Positions 1 to 10,689 of a stretch of 64,000 nt of DNA are shown in pieces. Positions within the stretch are counted from its first letter, which is position 1. Every line of letters starts with the position of its first letter. Where the stretch lies: positions 48,949,746 through 49,013,745 of the forward strand of contig OY744613.1 of the NCBI GenBank assembly GCA_963556255.1, in the 5' to 3' direction. This DNA comes from Allolobophora icterica (taxonomy: Eukaryota > Annelida > Clitellata > Crassiclitellata > Lumbricidae). The position numbers and the translations under genes were made by a program. The notes beneath the pieces are model-generated. The model made no database searches, was not told the DNA's origin, and was given only the letters and a program-made list of their open reading frames with translations.

Positions 1-110
1 ATTATAACAACAACAAAACCTGCTATGCTTCCATCGTATCCAAGTTCATTTTGTGAATTATTATGAAACTGTACTCTATTATATGAAACTGGAAATCGGA
101 TTCGGACTTC
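1..110 (-). pseudogene. Linker fragment of a zinc-finger gene at the window edge
   Basis: The minus strand matches the segment that precedes the first zinc finger in copies B, C and D: a stretch resembling SFIIIHHKMNLDTM followed by a break. The nearest DNA match is 52300-52370. No fingers follow before the window ends, and a stop comes soon after the LDTM part, so this is either the start of a broken copy lying to the left or an orphan piece separated from copy A, whose own linker is missing. The orphan reading is attractive because copy A (170-925) jumps from its N-terminal repeats straight into a finger. Only the linker homology is seen; the rest is inference. Confidence 0.5.
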
Positions 111-169
111 TTTTGGACTACTCTCCAGAAAAAATCCTGTGAAAAACCCCTATGCTCGTGCATAGGCTG

Positions 170-925
170 GTGACCTGCGCTTGACCTTCGAGTGGCGCAT
201 TAGGAGTTTGACATTTACTATTATGGTTTCACTAGGAAAGGCTGAATATCAGAAAAAGATGATCTCTCATTTCCAAAGAATTTCATACGTTCATTTTCCA
301 TGGTGTGTCCTCTGGCATGACTTAACAGACTATCAACATTTCCAAATCCCTTGTTGCAAATTATGCTAAGTGAATGCTTGAATGCCTAATAAGATGGTCC
401 TCCTGGGCAAAATCATTGTTGCATAATTCACAATTGTAGGGTTTCTCTACAGTGTGCTTCCTCTCATGGATTTTCAAATAACTACCAGAAGCAAATGATT
501 TCTGACATAGATGACATTTGTACGGTTTTCCTCCAGTGTGTACTGTTTGTGTGGTATTTTAGATTACGTTTTGTTGTAAATGCTTGTCCACATAATTCAC
601 ATTTGTATGTTTTTTCTCTTTTGTGGATTCTTGTGTGGTAGCTTAGATGACATCTTGTTGGAAACGCTTTTCCACATAATTCACATTTACATGTATATCG
701 TTCGAGTGTTAACTTTTGAGCTCCTCGACGTGCCTGAGATTCAGCCTTTGCTGTAAGTCGCGCTCGCCGTTCGGGTGTTGTTTCTCGAGCAAGTCGCTGA
801 GAGATTGAAAAAAGCTGAGCTTGTCTTTCAGGTGTTGTTCCTTGTGCTTGACTCAATCGTTCTCTGTATCTTCGAATTCGCTCTCTACCTTGACGACGTT
901 TCTTTTCACCACGATCCTCATCCAT
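170..925 (-). pseudogene. Zinc-finger copy A, broken
   Basis: A true ATG at 925 opens MDEDRGEKKRRQ, the same N-terminus as the intact gene at 40171-41268. A basic segment follows with two degenerate copies of an ETTPERxARL-type repeat, then two C2H2 fingers with TGEKP-like linkers. A one-base insertion near 548-556 throws the frame off; beyond it the fingers, the EDHLIRHSSIH segment and parts of the C-terminal module can still be read in shifted frames down to about 170, with further stops. The linker found in paralogs (SFIIIxHKxNLDTMNE) is absent between the basic repeats and the first finger, suggesting an internal deletion. C2H2 arrays of this sort normally bind DNA in the nucleus. This copy is probably non-functional beyond its N-terminus. 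Confidence 0.75.
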
Positions 926-961
926 GATGGCAATCCAAAGTCTTGTGTGATGTGAGAAGAT

Positions 962-985
962 CCTAAAAAGTGAAATAACAATTAC
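962..985 (-). other. Splice acceptor before the MDEDR exon of copy A
   Basis: Upstream of the ATG the minus strand reads a pyrimidine-rich tract ending TTTTTAG then GATCTTCTC. The same arrangement lies before the ATG of the gene at 40171-41268. Conservation of tract, AG and distance to ATG (about 37 bp) in two paralogs supports a 5' UTR intron that ends here. Confidence 0.5.
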
Positions 986-1074
986 AGAAAATTATTTACA
1001 AAGCGGCAACAAATCAATAAAAAAGTCTGATTATCAGGTAAGAAATAAGATAGAGTTATTAAAGTCATAACAAC

Positions 1075-1300
1075 CAATCAATCAATTAAAGTTTTGGAAA
1101 ATTCCATTGGGAGGCAATACTTGCTGAAGTTGCCAAAAAATTCTTTCTATGGTAAATTTTCCTTTAGGCCTAATTCTACTGATGTGGTCATACAAACTCT
1201 CCCTCTACTCTTCTAGAAATCAGGCAATAGCTTCTATCAATGGAAACAGTGGCTCTGGAAAGAGTTAAAAGTGTCATTTCTGTAATGTATACACGTTTAG
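1075..1300 (-). promoter_or_regulatory. Proximal upstream block shared by ZF copies (A)
   Basis: This non-coding segment is recognisably the same as 10690-10900 (copy B), 52480-52640 (copy C) and 60300-60500 (copy D): a run around TCCATTG.GG.AATAC..GC, then a CTTCTAGAAATCAGG-like string and a GTGGCTCTG..AA string. It sits about 100-300 bp from the start of each zinc-finger reading frame. It is either promoter, 5' UTR or intron DNA duplicated with the gene. No TATA box was identified with confidence. Confidence 0.5.
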
Positions 1301-1382
1301 TGCAAATTCTGCGAACGTTACAACACTTGTGCAAAATGTTCTTGCATTGTAACCACTTGAGGCTTTTGAAATACGAAAATTC

Positions 1383-1593
1383 GGGATACGGAAATTTCGT
1401 CCCCGGAAGAATAGCCCCGGAAGATTCTTCCCGGAAGATTCTTCCCGGGAAGGTTCGCCCCCGGATGAAAATGTAACTAAAACTAGAAGCGGGATCTATG
1501 ATGAAAATGTAACTAAGGCTAATACAGTTCAAACCAGCAGCTGGATCTATGATGAAAATGTAACTAAGAATAAATAGAAGCTGGATTAACGAT
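1383..1593 (+). mobile_element. Minisatellite foldback-type element A1
   Basis: The left end reads GGGATACGG followed by a GC-rich tandem motif (CCCCGGAAGATTC, about 15-17 bp period), then about three copies of the core minisatellite (AACTAGAAGC, GGAT, GATGAAAAT). The left end equals the reverse complement of the right end of element D2 (61427-61696). Flanks GAAAATTC and GAATCTTC agree at 6 of 8 bases, and copy D DNA near 60590-60620 looks like the empty site. The right terminal repeat seems lost. Confidence 0.5.
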
Positions 1594-1687
1594 GAATCTT
1601 CAATAGTGTGGTTCATTTATTTGAAGCAAAAATATTACCTAAACATTCAAACTAGGCCTACAGGATGTCTGAAAGCCTCATCTTTCC

Positions 1688-2204
1688 GGTAAAACCGTAG
1701 TTTAGGTTCTTAAATATTTTCAGCATGGAAACAACCGCAGTTTCAGTTGGTAAATTATTTCTATGCAGATACCTAACCGAAACTAGAAGTTGGATGATCA
1801 ATGAAAACTTTTTTTCAAAATGAAATAAAAAAAACAGGAAGTTGGATGAATGATGAAAATGTCACATAATAAAGCTCACACTAGAAGTTGGAATTGCGAT
1901 GAAAAAATATCGTTTTGTGCCGAAAATATTGCCGTGGACGAGCGATGAAAAGATTTTATGCTAAAACTGAAACTAAAAGCTGCATTAGCGATGAAAGTTT
2001 TGCTCAAACTAGAGGCTGGAAGATCGATGAAAATACAGCTCAAACTAGAAGTTGAATTAGTGATGAAAATATTTCATAAAAAAATTGAAACTAGAAGTTG
2101 GATGATTGCATAGTGGAAACCGAATATAGGCCCTAATGCATAGAAATAATTTACCAACCTAAACTTTAGACACGTCATTTACTAACCTAAACTACAGTTT
2201 CACC
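1688..2204 (+). mobile_element. Minisatellite foldback-type element A2
   Basis: The termini are GGTAAAACCGTAG and CTACAGTTTCACC, part of imperfect inverted repeats of about 75 bp that include a perfect 22-bp pair starting GTTGGTAAATTATTTCTATG (1748-1769 and 2139-2160). The interior is a degenerate tandem array of about 30-40-bp units: AACTAGAAGTTGGAT, then GATGAAAAT. Flanks ATCTTTCC and ATCTCCCC match at 6 of 8 bases, as expected for an old 8-bp target duplication. The paralogous copy B sequence near 11095-11130 is uninterrupted. No coding capacity. Confidence 0.65.
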
Positions 2205-2299
2205 ATCTCCCCATTGCGCTAAAGAACTTAACACAATTCTTAGTTTTCCAAGCAATCGAACGTAAAATATACGTTACCCGCGAATATATTATTTCTATC

Positions 2300-2705
2300 T
2301 AGAGCTGTACCGATAAGACTTTTTGCCGATTATTCCGATACCGCGTATGGCCGATTATTGTAATAGCCGATACCGCGTATGAAGCCGATTATTTTTATTA
2401 TCGCCCAAAAACTACGCATACGACGTTGTATAATGGCTACTAAGGAGTTTCCAGTCCTGTGTATAATAGGTCCATGGTTTCTACGGTGTCTGCTAAGTAA
2501 TGCAATGCTAAATATAAATAAATAATAAGAAACAAGACATAGGTACTTGGGCTCATTTTTATATTTGTAACGATTATTGTGCAAAAAACGTCAACTGTAA
2601 AGTAATTTGCATCGGCGCCGATGCTTTTTCGCCGACACCGATTATGCCGATTCCTCTAATAATCGGCCCGATTACGAATGCTCCCGATGCATCGGTACAG
2701 CTCTA
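2300..2705 (+). mobile_element. hAT-type MITE
   Basis: Perfect 15-bp terminal inverted repeats TAGAGCTGTACCGAT lie at both ends, flanked by a perfect 8-bp direct duplication TTTCTATC (2292-2299 and 2706-2713). The interior is rich in CCGAT and ATCGG strings and has no transposase. The 8-bp duplication and TAGAG-type terminus are typical of non-autonomous hAT elements. Copy D has the uninterrupted target near 60751-60770 (ATTTCTATC then CCCTTCGCATTAC), a paralogous empty site. Confidence 0.85.
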
Positions 2706-2879
2706 TTTCTATCAGCCTTCGCATTACCTGCGAGTGATTTTCCGAAAATTATTATGCTGCCATTATACATTATACCATTATAACTCCGTTACACTAATCA
2801 CTACCTTGTCTCTATGTATCATCCTTGCGTAAAAAATGGTACGGGTAAAGAACTGGACTGGGTCCGAACGTCACCAAAT

Positions 2880-3070
2880 TTTACCTACGTAAGTCATATA
2901 TTTATATGCTAAGGATATGAAACACAAAGGTAATTTGAACGTATTACCAGCGTGAGAGGAAATGTTTACAATCGCATAGTTAATTCTTTTCGAGTGCATT
3001 AAAATGGCGTAGAGAGGAAAGAAAAGCTCTAAGTAAAAGTGGATTATATGACAATCTCTCCTGTTGATCT
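2880..3070 (-). promoter_or_regulatory. Distal upstream block with YY1-like site (copy A)
   Basis: This segment is conserved with 29890-30080, 54056-54250 and 61208-61425. Shared strings are ATAAGGATATGA, AAGGTAATTCGAACG, CATTACCAGC and a following AAAATGGCG at 3001-3009. AANATGGCG is the core of YY1-type sites, and it is retained in all four copies. The block lies about 2 kb upstream of copy A. Whether it is the transcription start region is inference. Confidence 0.5.
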
Positions 3071-3265
3071 GGCCGCTTACTTGACAACATTGATTTACAC
3101 GGGTGCTTTCGTTTAGGTATAAAGTATAGCGCTCTAGAAATTGGGAGTTTACGATTACAATCATTATTTTAGATAACACCGTCCCAATTATGATTTCATC
3201 AAACATTTTGTGTCAAGGTCACGTAATGAGAAAGAATGCGCTTTAAATTGTAATTTACTGGTTAA

Positions 3266-4533
<1,268 letters not shown>

Positions 4534-4616
4534 TTAAAACAACGCCAGCTTTTAATGACGTCGTGTCATTGTATCGTGGTCCAGTATGCTTTCACATTCT
4601 TTCACATTCTTTCACT

Positions 4617-4752
4617 ATTGTGACGTCACTATACTGCCGCCTTGGCGACGGTTGTCTTGACGACGGCTATAGGCCTATAATATGACGCTATTGCTATCAC
4701 TGCAATAATAATTGTTTTTTATATAACGTGATATTTCACGAGTTACATGCAG
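4617..4752 (+). mobile_element. Single arm of the foldback repeat family
   Basis: This matches one arm of the element at 5889-6402, including TGACGTCACTATACTGCCGC, the TATAGGCCTATAATATGACG segment and a hairpin-like CGTGAT..TTTCACG end. Only one arm is present, so it is a solo or truncated copy. Confidence 0.7.
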
Positions 4753-4826
4753 CTATTAATAAATGAACAAAAGACTAATAACGTTTTAAGATGCACAGAG
4801 CTAATTTTAGATACGGGAACATCTCA

Positions 4827-5022
4827 TGTATTCATTCATCCATCTATTCCATCCATTCATCCATTCATTCATTCATTCATTCACCTATCCATTCACCTAT
4901 CCATTCATCCATCCCTTTACCCATCACTGCATCCACACATCCATCCATTCACCCATTCATTCACCCAACTATTTATCCATCCATTCACTAATTCATCCAC
5001 CCTTCCATCCATCCATTCCATT
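4827..5022. repeat. (CATT/CATC)n degenerate microsatellite
   Basis: Tandem CATTCATT, CATC and CACC tetramers over about 195 bp. The Ile-His-Pro-Ser reading frames here are products of the repeat and not genes. Confidence 0.9.
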
Positions 5023-5888
5023 GTTTGTTTTGTTTCTTGCAGTTTCTTTTATTTCCTAACTTTCCTGTCGCTTTTTACTTTAGTTAACTAATAACCTAAT
5101 AGAGTTAATTCTGAAGAAGTGTAACAACATGAAAATTGACAAATGTAGGATACAAGTAAAAATTGTCCGAAATTCTTAAAAAGCAGAGAAATTCTGTTGG
5201 TGTCACGTGCGTCCTTTTCAGACGGGTCCTGGTGTCCTAAGCAATTATCACCCACCTGGTCAATTTCGACAGGGGATGTAACGCCGGCCCCTACCTCGTA
5301 CGGAACATACATGTAGCCTAGAGGGTCTCAGGGGGAACGAGCCGTTGGGGTTCTACCGTTTTATATTTTTGGCAGCCGGATTTGTTTGTAGGGTAGATAG
5401 GGTGCGCTAATATAATGGCAGGGGCTGCCCCAGTTTGCATGATGTCTCAGACCCCACCAGTCTGCCAATAAAAGGCTGGCAACTGTCATCATTACCCACA
5501 AGCGTCGTGCAATCCTGAGGATTGGAGAGATGGATTTGCGAGCCCTTGTGTCTGCGTGTCACCGATCCGAAAATTAACTGCTCAGCTCTAACTAATCAGT
5601 TAATTAAGACATGTAAACTTCATTTGTAAAATAAAGTATTACAGACAGAATGAATTGCATTGCAAAGAATTTAAAGAGGTCTTACTGCTAAGGCCCAATT
5701 CTTAAATCTCTACAGCCTAATGTGGGCCTATATATAGCTGTTGTCTTATGATCCCTATAATGCGATTGGCCGCGTTTCAGAGCTTTCCTTTGAGAGCATG
5801 CGTTGCGACAATCGGCAACCCATGACGTCATATGCTGACAGTCCGAGTCCATTATGGGGTCATATATGACGTCATAAGGTATTAAAGA
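5023..5888. other. Intergenic DNA without recognised genes
   Basis: I see no conserved coding frame, tRNA or element ends here. A few TGACGTCA and TGACGTCAT motifs occur near 5823-5875. The stretch near 5480-5570 could be decayed transposon 3' DNA, but nothing is diagnostic. Confidence 0.4.
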
Positions 5889-6402
5889 ACATAATAACCG
5901 AAGTACGTCTGTCTGTTTGTCTGTCTGTCCCGTAACAAACAGTATTGTGACGTCACTATACTGCCGCCTTGGCGACGGTTGTCTTGACGACGGCTATAGG
6001 CCTATAATATGACGTTATTGTTATCACTTCAATAATAATTGTTTTATATACCGTGATTTTTCACGGATTACAGCTAGTAATATTATAATAAACGTATGTA
6101 TTCGTGGTGTCACTGGAAATTCAGGAATTGCGTCAATTTCTTCCGCTGCCTTCGCGGAAGGTGAGCGAGTGTTGAAGCAGAAAATAATGCTGAATTAATA
6201 ATAACTAGCTGCAACCCGTGATAAATCACGGTATATAAAACAATTATTATTGCAGTGATAACAATAACGTCATATTATAGGCCTATAGCCGTCGTCAAGA
6301 CAACCGTCAAGACAATCGTCGCCAAGGCGGCAGTATAGTGACGTCACAATAGTGTTTGTTTACGGGACAGACAGACAGACAGACGTAGAACGGTTATTAT
6401 GT
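5889..6402. mobile_element. 514-bp foldback element with ~200-bp inverted arms
   Basis: Arms 5889-6088 and 6198-6402 are inverted copies beginning with a perfect ACATAATAACCG. Next come a GTCTGTCT/GACAGACA microsatellite, a TGACGTCACTATACTGCCGC segment, TAGGCCTA, and an inner CCGTGAT..ATCACGG hairpin. The spacer 6089-6197 contains GGTGTCACTGGAAATTC, also found near 43895. No clear target duplication was found and no ORF is present. The GACA run plus palindromic ends recall Helitron-associated or pearl-like non-autonomous elements, but class assignment is inference. Confidence 0.7.
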
Positions 6403-6407
6403 AAGTT

Positions 6408-6719
6408 GATAATAATAATAATAATCTTTTCTTTAATTAAGCGCCTGCAAACGCACTGCGCTGTACAGTGAACATACATATAGTAGAAACGGCAGCCACG
6501 CATGGCGCCTTACATACAGGTATTAAGTAGCACATGATAACAGTTTTACAGGAGTCGAATATAACTGCTTATGCGGCAGCCACATACGGCGCTTAACCAC
6601 CGCCGCCGCCTAGCGAGTGGAAGGCAGAATTAACCTTAAATTAATGGATGTCTACGGGTTTCGAGCTTGGTACCTTCAGCTCTTCACGCCAGTGTGTTAT
6701 CCATTACTCTATGGGCCCC
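6408..6719 (-). mobile_element. tRNA-derived SINE, copy 1
   Basis: Read from 6719 downward, the head GGGCCCATAGAGTAATGGAT has a tRNA-like shape. A box A-like TAGAGTAATGG is followed some 40 bp later by a box B-like AGCTCGAAACCC. The body continues to a shared 3' motif TGCAGGCGCTTAATTAAAG and a (TAA/ATT)n tail at 6408-6425. The second copy at 43052-43262 has the same head and tail in the same orientation. Pol III transcription from the tRNA-like head would be expected of an active copy; the head is diverged. Confidence 0.7.
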
Positions 6720-6984
6720 TCCAATTTGCAATATGTTTGCGGCTACCGTCCAACTTTGGGCACTCAGTGAGCGGTGGGAAAGTCTCGCACTAGGTGCTGC
6801 CAACTTTCTTACGCAAAGCCACAGAGCGAGGCCCATAATGGTCAATGCATGTGAAGTTCCACGCAGTGTGATTTGAGAAAGAAACTGCCCTTAGCATATC
6901 CGCTCCCCATATTTTGTACTGAGATTCCGTGAGTTGAAGCATGTTACCTGGTCTCCAATTGTAGGCGGTGTAATGGATGAACAA

Positions 6985-7057
6985 AAAAGGTTAGGGCGTA
7001 TCAGACTTCAAATTGGTTTCAAACGATTAGGTCAACTAAAATTTTCAACATGCTAAA
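6985..7057. repeat. Segmental duplicate of 45940-46010
   Basis: Strings such as ACTAAAATTTTCAA and TATGCATT are shared with 45940-46010, and homology resumes at 7470 against 46020 onward. This places the retrotransposon fragment between them as an insertion in one copy. Confidence 0.6.
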
Positions 7058-7470
7058 ATATGCATTCATTCATTCATTCTGAAAATTTATATAGCGCCCC
7101 TTCAAGATACCAAATCAGGAGCGCTCCCAGTCCAGCCATGGTTAAAAAATAAACACTTAAGTGATTTATTAAACACAGGCAAATTATTTAAGAGGTAGTA
7201 ATCGCAGCTCCAATGGGAACCCATTCCAAGTGGAGGGACCCACAACTGAGAAAGCCCAGCGGTGCCCAGTAGAAGAACGAGCACGTGGAACCAAGAGCTC
7301 CCCTCTGGTCGAGGAGCGAAGTGCCCGACAAGCTACGACGTCGGACACCGGGCGGCAAAGGTCGCGAAGGTAAGATGGAGCGCAGCCTAGAAGACAGTGA
7401 GACCAAGGCAGCGATCCGATAGGATATACGCTGGGCAATAGGGAGCCAGTGCAACACATCGTGCATGTAC
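7058..7470 (-). mobile_element. 3' fragment of a CR1-like non-LTR retrotransposon
   Basis: Minus-strand frames encode a typical reverse transcriptase C-terminal tail: LHWLPIAQRISYRIA, then, after a frameshift, LLGCAPSYLRDLCRP and VVGPSTWNGFPLELR. The 3' end ends in a short (TGAA)n tail at 7058-7080. The element is strongly 5'-truncated. The paralogous DNA at 46003-46030 lacks it, giving an empty-site comparison. No enzyme can be made from it. Confidence 0.75.
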
Positions 7471-7699
7471 TGGTTTGATGATAGGAATGAAAAGTATGAG
7501 AAATGGTTTTGTAGTTTTACCTTAAACAAATGAATCATGAAGCTCCTATTCACCTGACTTATTCTCTTAACAGTCTCGATACAATAATGTGTACATATAC
7601 ATTGATCTTCAAATGATTTCTCTATTACTGGTCCCGATATAACGATGCGTACCTATAGCCTACATCCATCTTCAAATGATTTCGTCTCTTTATCGGTTA

Positions 7700-8300
7700 A
7701 TCAATAAAGTGGAAATATATATATATCTCATGCAAAATAGTTCAATATGTTACAAGGAAAGCGACAGAAGATCTTGCTAACATAATACATGTATGCAGAA
7801 ATCTCTGAAGTTGACAACAAAATTGTGTTTGAATTTATACTTTTCATTTATTTTCCATAAAGTAAAGCAATTTGGCTCCCGAACTTCAAAGACTATTAAG
7901 CATTCAACTTCCACTGGATAATAACAAAAATAAGAACACTGCTTCATAAATACCATTTCTACTTGAAAGATTTCATCACAAATTCCACATTCATATCTCA
8001 TTTCCGAAGAATTTTAGACATTCGCTGTTATCCTTTGTGTATTTTCTAGCATGACTTAACCGACTATCAAACCTTCCAACTCTTTTGTCGCGTAATTTAT
8101 ATAATAATTATTATGTAACTTTTTCTCCTGAGTGCATACTTTAACGTCTATTTAGGCAGAACCTTTGGATAAAGCCTTGTTGCATAATTCACACTAAGTA
8201 GTCTTGTATTATTTCCTTGCAGTGTATATTCTGTCATGGTACCCTCTTTCCTCTGTAAAGCCGACTGAAATTGTCACAATTTCTTAAAAAATAAGCCAAC
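7700..8300 (-). pseudogene. Decayed zinc-finger relic downstream of copy B
   Basis: A minus-strand frame at 7777-8001 starts MRYECGICDEIFQVEMVF and continues to CYYPVEVE, the C-terminal module of this family. Upstream (8030-8300) remnants of HARTNTKDNNE-like and finger segments appear in mixed frames with stops. The same relic exists at 46230-47430, and a shorter one at 57760-58170. The three therefore descend from one ancient gene duplicated along with copies B, C and D. Confidence 0.7.
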
Positions 8301-8626
8301 TGATTAATGAAATGAATGACAAGGTAACACAAATGGCCTGAGTATAACTTTTCAACACTTAAAATTTATATTCAACTGATTTCTTCTTTCAGCATATCGG
8401 CCAATTAAACAAGTTAAAGCATACTACATACTAAAGTTGTCTAAATCCGTTTTCCTGCTTCTTTTGTCCAAGACGATGTTCTACAGAGTCTCTTTGCTAT
8501 CAAATAAAAACTTGCCTTTGTGTATAATATAATGTTTCGCAGCAACTCTCTTTTAAGAAATGTTTTATACCTCAATACTCAAAGATATCTGAAGAGTAGA
8601 AAGAGTTTTAGTATCAAACCGATACT

Positions 8627-8632
8627 TTTATT
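8627..8632 (-). terminator. Polyadenylation signal AATAAA for copy B
   Basis: The minus strand carries AATAAA about 11 bp past the stop codon of the 8643-10655 frame. The surrounding TAATAAAAGTATC is conserved near 57785 and, less well, near 47600. Such a close signal implies a very short 3' UTR. Confidence 0.45.
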
Positions 8633-8642
8633 ATAAATTGGA

Positions 8643-10655
8643 CTAATAACGCTGCTGATTCTCAAAGTGTGTCGCAAATTCAACATCCACTGGACAGTAG
8701 CAAAGCTCATAACAATGTTCCCAAAACACTTCTTCTGTTTCAAACATTTTGCCACATATTACACATCCATATGGTTCCACTAGGAAAGGCTGAATATCAG
8801 AAACATATGATCTCTCATTTCCAAAGACACTCATACATTCGTTTCCCATTGTTTGTGTTCTGGCATGACTTAAGAGACTATCAACATTTCCAAATCCTTT
8901 ATGGGAAAATTCTGCTGAGTGAATACTTGAATGCATATTGAACTCTTGGGTAAAATCTTTGTTACATGATTCAGTTGTATAGGGTTTCTCTCCAGTGTGT
9001 TTCCTCTCATGAATTTTCAAGTAACTACTAGAACTAAATGATTTATGACAAAGTTGACATTTGTTCGTTTTCTCTCCAGTGTGGATCATCAGGTGGACTT
9101 TGAGGTCCAGACAGTGCGCAAATGTCTTCCGACAGAAACTGCACTTGAATGGTTTTTCTCCAGTGTGACATCTTGTGTGGTATTTTATGGAACTGCGTGC
9201 TGCAAATGTTTTCCCACATAATTCGCATTTGTATGGCTTTTCCCCACTGTGAGTTCTCGTGTGCTCATTCAAACGTGTAGACCTTCTAAACGCTTTTTGA
9301 CAGTATTGGCATTTGTATGGTTTTTCTCCTGTATGTACTTGCATATGCCTATATAGAGCTGACTTATATCTAAATGCTTTCTCACATAGCAGACATTTGT
9401 GTCGTCTTTCACCATCAACTCTTCGAAATCCTTTTTGGCAAAATTCTGCTGAGTGAATACTTGAATGCAAATTGAACTCACCCTCCTGGGTAAAAGCATT
9501 GTTACATAATTCAGTCATATAGGGTTTCTCTCCAGTGTGCTTCCTCTCGTGAATTTTCAAGTAACTACTAGAACTAAATGATTTATGACAAAGTTGACAT
9601 TTGTTCGTTTTTTCTCCAGTGTGACATCTTGTGTGGTATTTTATGGAACTGCGTGCTGCAAATGTTTTCCCACATAATTCGCATTTGTATGGCTTTTCCC
9701 CACTGTGAGTTCTCGTGTGCTCATTCAAACGTGTCGACCTTCTAAACGCTTTTTGACAGTATTGGCATTTGTATGGCTTTTCCCCTGTATGTATTCGCAT
9801 ATGCTTATGTAGACTACACTTAATTCTAAATGTTTCGTTACACACCAGACATTTGTGTGGTTTTTCTCCAGTGTGCGTTATCATGTGGACTTTGAGGATC
9901 TGAATGTGTGCAAATGTCTTTTGACAGAAACTGCACTTGAATGGTTTTTCTCCAGTGTGAGATCTTGTGTGGTATTTTAGAGTACCACATGTTGCAAATG
10001 TTTTCCCACATAATTTGCATTTGTATGGATTGTCCCCACTGTGAGTTCTCGTATGCTCATTTAACTGTGCAGACCTTTTAAATGCCTTTTGACAGTATTG
10101 GCATTTGTATGGTTTATCTCCTGTATGTATTTGTAGATGCTGATATAGATCATACTTCTGTCTAAATGCTTTGTGACACAGCAGACATTTGTGTGGTTTT
10201 TCTCCAGTGTGGATTGTTGCATGTTCATTTAAAGAGTCAGGCTTTGTAAACGCTTTTTCGCAGTATTGGCATTTGTATGGCTTCTCTCGTACATGCACTT
10301 GTTTATGTCTCTTTAGCACATGAGGAGATCCATATGTTGTTTTGAATGACACAAATGTGCATGGCTTTTCTCCAGTGTGAATTCTTATGTGGCATTTTAG
10401 CTCGTCTCTTGTTACAAACGCTTTTCCACATAATTCACACTTGTATGGGTTATCATTTGTGTCCATTGCTAATTGGTCCATTGTCTTGTCTTTGTTGTAT
10501 TCCTCAATTATTCTTGATCGACACAAACCCTGCTCTTCATTAATTGTATCCAACTTGATTTTGTGGTGAATTATTATGACACTTTGTTCTGTATCATATG
10601 AAACTCGAAGTGCGCACATGTTGTTGTTTTGCATGTGTATTTTTATTACATCCAA
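8643..10655 (-). CDS. C2H2 zinc-finger protein, copy B
   Basis: One open frame of 670 codons. After a linker (SVIIIHHKIKLDTINE) come about 15 well-formed C2H2 fingers joined by TGEKP-type linkers, expected to bind DNA in the nucleus. A degenerate finger near residues 98-125 has lost its cysteines, and another lies in the middle. The array contains an internal duplication: the block of fingers ending in the QLCHKSF finger plus a degenerate EFNLHSSIHSAEF segment occurs twice (around 9540-9840 and 8950-9330). The last 60 residues form the family C-terminal module (VEPYGCVICGKMFE...EHCYELCYCPVDVEF). The frame boundary at 10655 is a non-ATG codon; the first ATGs inside lie near 10630. The MDEDR exon seen elsewhere is missing, so a spliced upstream exon or a 5' truncation must be considered. 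The frame is otherwise intact and may be expressed. Confidence 0.75.
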   Translation of the reverse strand: MDVIKIHMQNNNMCALRVSYDTEQSVIIIHHKIKLDTINEEQGLCRSRIIEEYNKDKTMDQLAMDTNDNPYKCELCGKAFVTRDELKCHIRIHTGEKPCTFVSFKTTYGSPHVLKRHKQVHVREKPYKCQYCEKAFTKPDSLNEHATIHTGEKPHKCLLCHKAFRQKYDLYQHLQIHTGDKPYKCQYCQKAFKRSAQLNEHTRTHSGDNPYKCKLCGKTFATCGTLKYHTRSHTGEKPFKCSFCQKTFAHIQILKVHMITHTGEKPHKCLVCNETFRIKCSLHKHMRIHTGEKPYKCQYCQKAFRRSTRLNEHTRTHSGEKPYKCELCGKTFAARSSIKYHTRCHTGEKTNKCQLCHKSFSSSSYLKIHERKHTGEKPYMTELCNNAFTQEGEFNLHSSIHSAEFCQKGFRRVDGERRHKCLLCEKAFRYKSALYRHMQVHTGEKPYKCQYCQKAFRRSTRLNEHTRTHSGEKPYKCELCGKTFAARSSIKYHTRCHTGEKPFKCSFCRKTFAHCLDLKVHLMIHTGEKTNKCQLCHKSFSSSSYLKIHERKHTGEKPYTTESCNKDFTQEFNMHSSIHSAEFSHKGFGNVDSLLSHARTQTMGNECMSVFGNERSYVSDIQPFLVEPYGCVICGKMFETEEVFWEHCYELCYCPVDVEFATHFENQQRY

Positions 10656-10689
10656 ATACGTTATCTCAACAATTTATTAAAAGTCTCTG

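Noticed and set aside
4747..5091. Frames rich in Ile-His-Pro-Ser
   Set aside because: Translation of a CATT/CATC repeat in three frames.
6660..6719. Functional tRNA gene
   Set aside because: The head has tRNA-like boxes, but stems are not maintained and it continues into a SINE body with a repeat tail.
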